A stretch of DNA of 64,000 nt from Saccharum officinarum. Its lineage: Eukaryota; Streptophyta; Magnoliopsida; Poales; Poaceae. Within the stretch, counting starts at the first letter, position 1. The number at the start of each line of letters is the position of its first letter. The stretch spans positions 9,772,191 to 9,836,190 of the forward strand of contig CM036223.1 of assembly GCA_020631735.1 (NCBI GenBank), written 5' to 3'. The notes beneath the pieces are model-generated. The model saw nothing but the letters and a program-made list of their open reading frames with translations. It was not told where the DNA came from and ran no database searches. The translations under genes and the position numbers were made by a program. Below are positions 1 to 8,922 of the stretch, in pieces.

Positions 1-395
1 AGCCCATTAGTAAATAAATGTATGGGTCTTTGAGATTTATTAGGATTATTGCACATGGGCTTTGAGCGTTGGGGAAAATGAGAGATTTATTATTTTCGGA
101 ATTAATTATTTTCATGGATAAAATAATTCTAGAAAAGTCTAGAATTATTATTTAAGTCACGAAAAATACTCTGAAAGCTCTGAAAATTTAGGAAAATTTT
201 CCAGAGACATTATGGAACATGAGGAATCCAAATAAAGTATTTGGAGATCATGATCATATATTTTAGAGCATCTAAAAATTAGATTATGTTCACAGATAAG
301 TGGAAACAAGCTACATAAAAAGCCGAAAAAATTCCTGAGAAGTTTGTAGAGGTTTCATTGATAGATAAGAAACAAGGAATTTGATTGTAGAAAAA

Positions 396-439
<44 letters not shown>

Positions 440-683
440 GGAAAGGAAAATCGATCTAAACGCATTTTGAAAGAACAACTTGAATTCATTTTGATCTTTG
501 GTCAAAACCAAGCAATACAAAAACACAAATGCATCAGCATGAATACATCAACAAGTTGCTAAACCTTATGATAAATTTCAATTTTGTGAAAAATATTATT
601 TCCCTATGTTTTCGTGAGCAAAAAAATTCAAAATTAACTCATTTTAGCTCTATTTCCAAAGAAGCAAATTTTAGGGTGTTACA
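1..683 (-). mobile_element. Partial LTR, Ty3/gypsy-like (left copy)
   Basis: The segment ends in GGGTGTTACA, the same terminus as the LTR that ends at 3868. The last ~150 bases (from about 531) align well with 3719-3868 (shared GCATCAGCATGA start and ATATTATTTCC stretch). Read on the minus strand it begins TGTAACACCC. Upstream of about 430 the resemblance to the other LTR is lost, so this is either a diverged family member or a rearranged copy. It runs off the left edge. The small ORFs in it are low-complexity and not credible genes. Confidence 0.55.
398..437. repeat. (TA)n microsatellite
   Basis: About 20 uninterrupted TA units lie inside the left LTR fragment. They give rise to a spurious Tyr-Ile reading frame on the minus strand. 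Confidence 0.95.
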
Positions 684-953
684 GATGACCACAACCTCTG
701 GCTCCACTGGTGGCGCTGGGGTGAACTGAGCTCGGTAAGCTGTAGCACTGAGGCGAGGCATCTATATTTTTAAATTAAAATATCATTAGAATCAATAGTT
801 TTATGCAATAGAATGAGGAATAAGAGCATAAAAAATTTAATAAAATAACAAGACTGAGAGACAGAAGCAATAAATAAGTAAAACAAAAATCCTAGAAACG
901 ACTATTTCTATAGAGGTTTGCGTCCTACATGCGATACGGCTCTGATACCAATT
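684..953 (-). mobile_element. Collapsed internal region with primer-binding site
   Basis: Only ~270 bases separate the two LTR-like segments. At 938-950 GGCTCTGATACCA is the complement of TGGTATCAGAGCC, the classic primer-binding site for initiator methionine tRNA, placed 3 bases from the LTR end as expected for a minus-strand element. No gag or pol can be recognised and no polypurine tract abuts the left LTR. This is therefore a deletion derivative or a junction of two related elements, not an intact retrotransposon. Confidence 0.6.
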
Positions 954-3868
954 TGAAACACTCTATTTTAATGACAAGATAGAGTGCATAAACATTATGT
1001 GTGCCCTAGGAACAGTCGCAGACATAAGTCAATAAATTACAGGAAGTATCATCACAGTGTATCTTACATCACGTTTAATACAACACTTGGTCTTATACAA
1101 CACAAGCAGAAATTAAAGTTGTCTCTCAAACATGGTAGCTCTAACACAGGGACGATTAACTGGTTGACTCAAATATAGAAGTCCTCTAGATAATCCTCAT
1201 ACCAACTGTCATCTGTTACCCATCCGGGATTTTTATCCAAAAATAGAAAATGAACAAGCGTGAGTACATTTCGTATTCCACAAGCATAACATGAGGATTC
1301 ATGAGGCTCAAAACGTAGACACAGTTTACTGCAATTAATATTTTAGTAAGTCAAGATTTTATCATTGATTAGTATCAGGTTATGCTTAAGCTCCTAAATT
1401 AATCCACATGATCACATACTAGAATCAAATAGAGTCATTGAACATCATTATAACATCATCATCATCATGAGTTAATAACATAACAAGTATCCATTTATTC
1501 TGTGAGTTTTTCAGGCCGCTTGTGACCGTGAGCACGACTGTTATAACAGTTTTAACACTCTGCAGAGGTTGTGCATCTCTACCCGTGAGTCATGTTGCCC
1601 AAATGCCTGAGGCCTGTTGACCCCGAACACTCCTAAGGTGAGAAGGCAGGGTACACTATGAAGCCATCCATAGGTCTCTCTAACATGTTAGGGCCACGAG
1701 GTTTCCTCGGCAGGCAGATGTAGGAACCCCCTTTCTATGGCATAAATCCTTCGCGGCTATACATATAAGAACAGGGGCAGTCCTATACCCAAAGTGGCAA
1801 GCCCCTCTTGCGCCATAAAGGTAACCTCTAACAAGCTAGAAAAGATCCTATTATTGAACTAAAATCACAGCCATGTGACACTCACGGTTGCACTGTCAAT
1901 CCTAGCTTTTGTCGACAAATAAGTCCTTACGAAGGATTTAGGGCAACATAATCAAAGTCATTTGCACCTTCACCCTATGCTTGAGTTGTCATAAGCATGT
2001 TTTACCTTTTGTTCCATAGAACCATTAAGCATTATATAGATCATGTTCAGTTAGAGCACTAGCCATCTACCCATGTGCAATTAACCCATAGGAGTCAAGG
2101 AGCATGTCATCAAATAACTAGAATGTCCTTATGGTCATCAAAGTTAGACACATGCAAATGAGTAGATGGTTAAAGTGAATAGGACATCAAGGTAGGCCCA
2201 TGCTATACTTGCCTTGGTTTACAAAGTCCTGCTGGTCCTGCTGCTCCTCGAAGGAATCCGGGTTCCCGAAGTACTCCTCACCGTCTTAACTCGATCAACA
2301 CGGATCAACAACAAGCATTCCGAAAACAGACATACAAGCAAAACAATTCTAAGATTAGAACAGTACATCATCTATAAATAAAACAAGGTAAAAGGTTTAC
2401 GAAAATCATTTACGTCTCGCTACGATCACATCGACGCGAAGTTAACGAAAATCAGAGCTAGAACGCAATAGTTACGACTTAAACAAGCTCTCCTATAGCT
2501 AATGAACTAATTAAACTTAACCATGAAATTTAAATATAGCAAACATGTCTAACAGTGGCATTAACGCGTAGATTACAAAATTACGAACCTAACGCAAGTT
2601 GAACGGGTCAAATCGGAGTTAAAATGATGATTTTATAAGCAAAACAATGTAGTGGCATTTTTATAAATAAATTGAACTCATTTCATAATAAAATAAATTA
2701 AAATTCAGTTTTTAAATCGGGCTGAGGACTGCGGGCACAAATTGCCGAGATCCGAGGGGCTCTTTAGCAAGATGACCCGTGAAGGGGTATCGGCAATCCA
2801 AGGTCGTTGATCGCGTGATGGACGGTAGGGATTAGATGGAGGGGTAGAGAGAGGGTGCGACTACCGGAGGGGAAAGAGGACGCGGAGGCGCTCCATGGCC
2901 GGCGGTGTGCGGCTCACCGGAGTAAGCGGCTAGGGCGCTAGGGGCCTCGGCTCACCAAGCCGAGAGCACCGGAAGAGAGCAGGGGGTAAGGCGAAGCCGT
3001 CCCGGGGCAAAACATGGCCGGAGGACGGCCCGCGCGGTGTGCGCGCCATGGCCGGTGGAGAGTGCTTGCCGGAGCACGTGGGAATGGCCCTAATGGCCAC
3101 TATTCGAGAAAATAGAGGCATGGTGAGAGAGAGAGAGGAACATGGGGATGCTCACCGTGGATGAAAATGGAGGCGAGGAGGAATAGGGACGGCGGTTCAC
3201 AGCGAGAGCGCGGACAGAAGGCGCTTCCCCATGGCGGCGGCTCCAACAGGCCGCTGTGCTGCGGTTGCGGTTCTATGAGCGATGGTGAGGGAAAATGCAG
3301 CAGGGGGCGGCAACGGGTCTGGCCTCCCCTTTTATCGAGGCTAGGTGTGGAGGCTCCCATGGTGCGGGGGTGGGCGCGGGGTAGTAGCGGTTCCGCCTTG
3401 ACTGCGCGGAACACGGGAGGTTGGGGGAGGAGCTGACGGGCGGGGCCCGACTGTCAGCGAGGAAGGGAGGGAGAAGGAACTGGCCGGCGGTTTTGGCCGA
3501 GATGGGCTGGCCCAGGAAGGAAATGAGGAGGGAGGGGAAGGAAAGGGCGCGCGGGCCGGCTCGGCTGTCTATGCCAGCAGGCCGAATAGGGGGGAAGGGA
3601 GGGAGAGAGAAAAGAATTCCTTTTCCTTTTTCCAAAACGAATTTCCAAACTCATTTTCAAATGATTTTAAAACCTTTTAGTATTGGGATAAAAACCAATC
3701 ATCATAATAAGTAAAATGCATCAGCATGAGTGCATCAACATTTAGCTAACCTTATGATTAATTTTAATTTCATAAAAAAATATTATTTCCTACATTTGAA
3801 TGCGCACATAATTACATAAATAAACCAATTTAACTATTTTGAAATAATGCAAAATTTTGGGTGTTACA
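954..3868 (-). mobile_element. Long LTR (2.9 kb), Ty3/gypsy-like
   Basis: On the minus strand it starts TGTAACACCC (ending at 3868) and finishes GAGTGTTTCA (at 954), followed at once by the primer-binding site, so it is the 5' LTR of a minus-strand element. The terminal TG...CA and the 2915-bp length fit large gypsy LTRs of grasses. Between about 2700 and 3640 the LTR is very GC-rich, with long GGGAGGGAGAG tracts. Several overlapping reading frames in that stretch (for example 3100-3635) lie on both strands, are low-complexity and resemble no protein. No clean target duplication can be tested because the left partner is degraded. Confidence 0.6.
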
Positions 3869-4010
3869 ATATCTCTTCGAGCTCTACAACTTTGGTTTAA
3901 GTTGTATGTTCATCTGGGGTCATCTAAAAAAATTAAAAAATGAATTTCAAAACTCTGAGAACTTAAAACATGGTTTTCCTTGGTAGGTAGATAAATTTAA
4001 TTGACGGTTG
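3869..4010. repeat. Array-derived sequence next to the LTR
   Basis: The stretch contains GAGCTCTACAACTTTGGT-type sequence, the same motif that recurs in the degenerate arrays at 4480-5224 and 7656-8922. It suggests that the LTR ending at 3868 was inserted into the edge of this repeat territory. No coding potential is seen. Confidence 0.4.
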
Positions 4011-4375
4011 GCAATCAAGGAAACTAGCACTTCCTCACGAGTTTTCAAATACACTCAGGAAAATATACAGTTTTCTTGAGAGTATGGAATAACACTCAAC
4101 GAAATATGAATACCATGGTGGTTTGTGATAACACTCAAAGAAACATGCAATACATTGGCGGATCAAACTAGCACTCAAGAAAAGATGCAATTACCTTGAC
4201 AGTTCAGATTAGCACCGAAGAAAATATACAATTAACTTGCGGTTTGGTTTTGGCAGTCAAGAAATATGCATTTCCTTAAGGTTTCCTACAACCACCAAGG
4301 TAATGGTATATTCCTTGAGGGTTCGATCTCACCCCTCAATGAAATTAGTGACCCTCAAGGGTATTTCATTTTGGG
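4011..4375. repeat. Degenerate ~40-bp minisatellite, about nine units
   Basis: A unit built around CACTCAAGAAAATATGCA followed by a run like TTACCTTGGCGGTTT recurs with starts near 4011, 4051, 4091, 4131, 4171, 4211, 4252, 4292 and 4332. The spacing is 39-41 bp although single units differ at many positions, which indicates an old tandem array. No reading frame is conserved across units. Confidence 0.75.
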
Positions 4376-4479
4376 AATTTTTTATATTTTTAATCATTTT
4401 TTATTCAATATTTTAACAATAACTGCGTATAAATTTTTTTCCAGATCTAACCCTTTTGGTCGCGTCGGTCCCGCCGGCA

Positions 4480-5224
4480 TGACCAAATAACGTTGTCACG
4501 CCACATGCGTTAGCGTAATAAGATATGCCACGTTGGACAGGTTCTAACATGGAAAACCTTGTCACACCACTCTCGTTGGCGTGAGAGTGTTGCCTTGTCA
4601 CGCCACCGGGAGTGGCATGGCAAGGCTCAACTTTAAAAAATTCATAACTCTTCGATATAATGTCGGATGAAGATGGTTTTTATATGAAAAAATTAGAGCT
4701 CAATGAGGTCTACAACTTTTTAGTTTTGAGTTTTCTCATTTGAGGACGTTAAGATGCTCAAAAAAATAATATAAAATTTGAGCAGCATAATAATCGCGTA
4801 CTAGCGCTTGTTGGATTAGCAAAATAATATATATTTTATATGGTGTCAAATGAAGATATTTTTTATATCGAATCTATAGCTCTCAATGATATCTACAACT
4901 TTATAGTTTTGAGTTTTAACATTTGAGGTTGTTAAGATACTCAAAAAAATATATAAAATTTCAGCATCATATTAGTCGTGCACCATGGCTTGTCGCCTTC
5001 CGAAAATTATTTTTTTAAAGGTGTCAAATGAAGATACTTTTTATATAAAAGTTGTAGCTATCGATGAGATCTACAAATTTTAGTTTTAAAGTTCTTCATT
5101 AGAGATTGTTAGGATGCTGAAGAAAAAACAACACAAAATTTAAGGGGCATTAAGCCTATCTTCTTTAGAAGAAATCATATATTTCTAATTTCATGTCGCA
5201 TAAAAATATTTCTTAATGAAAGAT
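4480..5224 (+). repeat. Left arm of inverted repeat arrays (~180-bp units)
   Basis: Three degenerate units start near 4655, 4836 and 5018, each with a GTCAAATGAAGATA-like box, a block like AGATCTACAACTTTATAG, and a GATGCTCAAAAAAATA box. The outer side (4490-4620) has several GTCACGCCA words and one near-palindrome, CTTGTCACGCCACC with GGGAGTGGCATGGCAAG at 4594-4624. The same order appears in reverse complement at 7656-8922. Together the two arms look like the ends of a composite or fold-back element, perhaps of the CACTA or Mutator type. Its inner edge cuts terpene synthase exon 2 at about 5225. Confidence 0.6.
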
Positions 5225-5696
5225 GTACTAGCTATCATTTCGGCCACTTCTTCCCTAAGTTTGCCCGCTCGTTCTTTCATCTGAATCTGTTGAATATTGT
5301 TCCATCTGAATCTCCAATGGATATCTAGTTATATATATAGTTAAATGCAAGAAAAAGAGAAGGAAATACATCTACAGACCAGCTGTTGCGATGAAGCTGC
5401 AGCTGGGCTGGAGTAGCCGAGGAAGATATCTCCCCATATAGATGGGTGGAAAGTGCTGGTGTTTTGCCTCAGACGGCTGTCACCCTCGTCAAGATCTTGC
5501 TCTGTTCTTGGGTTGGTATCCGGCTGCAGTTGGCGGCATTGCAACCTTGTTTGCTGCCGCCACACTGCTGCTTCTGCCATCTCCATGAAATGCTTCGGGA
5601 TCGCCTGAGCAACTGCGATTCCGAGGCAGCAATAACATGGTAGCTCCTGCTGCTGTTACTGCGGTGCAGTGGTATTTTGAAGGAGAAGGTAGCCAT
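5225..5696 (-). pseudogene. Terpene synthase fragment (exon 1 and start of exon 2), left copy
   Basis: On the minus strand the ATG at 5696 opens an exon that ends near 5381. It includes NTSTFHPSIWGDIFLGY, the N-terminal signature of plant terpene synthases close to the RRx8W position. A short intron follows, then ~70 bases of exon 2 (5225 to about 5296) before the match ends in the repeat array. Relative to the copy at 10914, an extra TG at about 5561-5564 shifts the frame in exon 1, and one codon is missing in the acidic stretch before GDSRLRQ. Terpene synthases cyclise prenyl diphosphates; this copy lacks the whole catalytic domain and cannot do so. Identification of the family is firm; the exact subfamily is not determined. 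Confidence 0.85.
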
Positions 5697-5810
5697 TGCA
5701 TTACAGACTGCTCCGTATCTCCAAACTGACATGCTCTTCATATATATAATTCATGATGATCAAGTTAGTCTCTAATAATATAATAATATAAGATATTATA
5801 AATTTGTTTA
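5697..5810 (-). promoter_or_regulatory. 5' flank of left terpene synthase copy, first part
   Basis: The ACAGACTGCTCCGTAT start matches the flank of the right copy (from 10915), so the duplication included upstream DNA. The paralogous flank is interrupted here by the 558-bp insertion at 5811. No confident TATA box can be assigned. Confidence 0.5.
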
Positions 5811-6368
5811 CAGCACTGCTAGTGCCCAGACACCCGGACGGACTCACGCCAACATCCCAACGCCCTCCCCCGCGACCGATGGCATCTCCTCCGCCCCGCA
5901 TCCACCTCCCCGCGTCTAGCCACCCCTCCGCCCCTCTTCTTCCTCACCCTATGCCCACCGCCCCGCTGCAGTACGGTAGAGTCTCGCCGGAGCTCCGCCG
6001 CCTGCGGAGCTCCGACGAGAACCTACCGCACCCATGGCAGCATCTTTCTTCCCCTCTTCCTCTAGTCACCGCCATTGCCATGGGAACCGGCGAGCACCGT
6101 CGGCGATGCCCCCGCCCCGACTTGGCCCGGCTGCTACCACTGCCGCCTGGCCGCCGTCCCACCGTCTGGGCGGAGGCCGGAGAGGGAGGCTGCCGCCGCT
6201 GTCGTCGGAACCCTAGCCAGAGCGGGCACGAAGGTGGACGTGCCGTGGGAGCGAACAATGGCCGGAGCGGAGTTGAGGTGGGCGTGGAGGCCGAAGTGGG
6301 CACCGGTCGCGTGGGAAGGGCGGAACAAGGAGGTGGAGGTGGCGTCCGGAATCACATCATCATTACCG
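5811..6368. mobile_element. 558-bp GC-rich insertion with 9-bp target duplication
   Basis: The insert is flanked by ATTTGTTTA at 5802-5810 and again at 6369-6377. The paralogous flank of the other terpene synthase copy has a single ATTTGTGTA near 11004-11032 with no insert, giving an empty-site comparison. A 9-bp duplication is typical of Mutator-like elements, and a GC-rich cargo would fit a Pack-MULE carrying a gene fragment. I see no clear terminal inverted repeats (ends CAGCACTGCTAG and CATCATTACCG). The open frames inside (for example 5944-6303 minus) are Pro/Arg-rich and unrecognisable. Confidence 0.7.
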
Positions 6369-6377
6369 ATTTGTTTA

Positions 6378-6790
6378 ATCTAGAGACTTGCATGAACCAC
6401 ACGAGTTGGGGAAAGAGACAACTCCTACCTGTCCACTAACTCAGCACAGAGTTGGGGAAAGAGACAACCCCTAGGCACGAAGAACACGAGGTGGCCCAAG
6501 AACAGTCTGCGAGCTAGGTGCTTGGCCCAAGAACAGTCTCTAATAATAAGATGGTATAAATTTGTGCAATCTAGCTAGAGACGAGGCACACGAGTTAAGT
6601 TGTTAATGATTTTAGAAGAAGCACACGAGTTGGGGAAAGAGACAACCCGTAGACACGAGGAACACGAGGTAAGCCCAAGAACAGTCTCCGCTGTTAATGA
6701 TTTTTAGAAAACAGAAAAAATGACCGTAAACATAGACTTTTGTTTACCAACTCAGCACTGTGATCAATTTTTCGCATTAACTTCGTATGT
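6378..6790 (-). promoter_or_regulatory. 5' flank of left terpene synthase copy, second part
   Basis: The segment is collinear with 11033-11278 of the right copy. It carries three degenerate copies of a module containing GAGTTGGGGAAAGAGACAAC, two of them followed by GCCCAAGAACAGTCT (starts near 6400, 6449 and 6625), whereas the right copy has about two. This is a local expansion in duplicated upstream DNA. No other feature is evident. Confidence 0.5.
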
Positions 6791-7655
6791 GTAGATTTTC
6801 TAGGATTATATTCAAACTTATAACTGAATGAAAGCCGCATCACTCCTCCTTAAAAATATACCACACAAATACTTGTTACCAAATATAGAATGCTATTTTT
6901 TATTAACTTTAACAGTTTTCATTAAATATTTAGGCCTCTAAATGATCTTAAAAATCTTTAAAGTGTAAGTTCTCGTCGAGCCCTCAACTTTAGTATGGGG
7001 GCATGTTTCAATCCAAGGTTATTTGATTTTTTAAAAAAAATAAATTTTAAAATGAAAGAATTTAAAATGAATATTTAAGACTCTTTTTTTAACAAGAATA
7101 TTTATAATACTCTAAATAATTTTACATTAAAAATATGTATGGATGCATGAGGCAAAGAGATGCATGTCCATACAAAATTTGAGATTCAACAAAATGAACT
7201 GTTCATCTGGATAAAAACAAAAGAAAAGAGAAAATCAGCCAGCAATTGGGTCTGAGTGAACTGTTCATCTGGACACTGGCACACTGCAACCCGCTTGTAT
7301 TGTAGGCTGATTTCTCTTTTTTGCTTCTCCTTGAATAAAACATTGTTGGATCACCAAATTTTTCATGAGCATGCATCTTGCATCATGTATCCATACGTAT
7401 TTTTAGTTCATTTTTTCATACATATTTTAATGGTTTCTTTTAGCTAGGAGTATATATGGGAGCACAGGATACAACTCATGGACGGTAACAACGACCACAC
7501 CTGGGCAACTATGGGGGTTCAAACCTGCAACCTCAGGCTTCATGCATATTAACAGTAGCAACTCCACCTCAAAGTCATTTGTGACTAAAGGGCACCACAT
7601 TCCTCTCGTATTCACATTACCCGATTTTGAAATGAGTATTTGGGACTCCAAATGA
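6791..7655. other. Intergenic, no gene recognised
   Basis: The stretch is AT-rich. A short direct repeat GAACTGTTCATCTGGA occurs at about 7196 and 7258. Short open frames are present (7256-7447 and 7427-7651), but none has a recognisable domain, codon bias or paralogue. Confidence 0.6.
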
Positions 7656-8922
7656 ATTCAAATGAAAAAGTTGTCAACTACAAAGTTATATAGCTCTAAG
7701 AGGTCTACAACTTTAATTTTGGTCATTTCTATATCCGAGGTCATTTGGAAATTTTAAATTTTAAATGTGAGAAATTCAAACATAATTTTTCTTGTACAGA
7801 TGATTTTAAATGAAAAAGTTGTCATCTACAAAGTTTTATACCTCAATGAGATCTACGACTTTGGTGGTTGTTTCTCCGTCTGAGACTATTTAAAAATTTT
7901 GAATTTCAATATGCAAGAAATTCAAACTAAATTTTGAGTCCTAGATTATTTCAAATAAAAAAGTTCACAACTACAATGTTTTTATATCTTTTTGAAATCT
8001 AAAACTTTGATTTTGATCGTTTTTCCATCCGAGATCATTTGGAAAACTCAAAAAAATTGGATTCCAAAAATGTGAGAGCTTGAAACAGAACTTATGGGAT
8101 TGAAATGATTTCAAATAAAAATATTGTCAATTATAAAGTTGTAGATCTCTTCGAGATATATAACATTGGTATAAAGTTTGTCGTCATCTAACTTCAAGTT
8201 ATGAATTTTTACTGTATGACAACTATTTTTAAAGATCTCAACTAAAAAACTTCAAAACAAAAGACATGTAGACCTCATCGAAAGCTACAATTTGATGTAA
8301 AAGATATCTTCATTTAACAAGAAAAATATAATTTTCTTTAGGCGAGAAGTCCTAGTGCACGACTAACATGCTGCTGAAACTTTATATTATTTTCTCATGC
8401 ATATTAACAACCTCAAATGTAAAAACTCAAAAGTATAAAGTTGTAGATCTTATTCAGAGCTCCAACTTTGATATAAAAAGTTCCTTCATTTGACACGATA
8501 CAAAAACAATATTATTTTCTAATGCGATAAGCGCTAGTACGCGATTATTATGGTGCTGAAATTTTATATTATTTTTTTAGCATCTTAACAACTCCAAATG
8601 TGAAAACTCAGAACTATAAAGTTGTAGATCTCTTTGAGAGCTACAACTTTGATTTGAAAAGTATTTTCATTTGACACTATATAGAAAAGATATTATTTGT
8701 CTAATGTGACAAGCACTGGTACACGGTTATTATGCTCCTAAAATTTTATATTATTTTTTAAGCAACTTAATGTCCTGAAATGAAAAAACTTAAAACTAGA
8801 AAGTTGTAGATCTCATCGAGGGCTACAATTTTCATATAAATTTCATCTTCATCCAACGTCGTATAAAAGAGTTAAGATTTTTCAAAGTTTCGGTCTTGTC
8901 ACGCCAGCGGGAGTGGCGTGAC
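7656..8922 (-). repeat. Right arm of inverted repeat arrays
   Basis: Degenerate units containing AAAGTTGTAGATCTC, GAGAGCTACAACTTTGAT and CTTCATTTGACAC recur about every 130-180 bases. In reverse complement they match the left arm at 4480-5224. The outer cap, CTTGTCACGCCAGCG plus GGAGTGGCGTGACAA at about 8893-8923, mirrors the cap at 4594-4624. The outer boundary falls inside terpene synthase exon 4. Arrays of this AACTACAAAGTTGTAGATCT type are common next to the ends of grass DNA transposons (recalled knowledge). No transposase is seen inside. Confidence 0.6.

Noticed and set aside
3100..3714. Overlapping ORFs of 60-120 codons on both strands
   Set aside because: They lie in the GC-rich part of an LTR, are low-complexity and overlap each other on both strands.
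5804..6439. 211-codon plus-strand ORF
   Set aside because: It spans both borders of the 558-bp insertion and is a product of its GC-rich composition.
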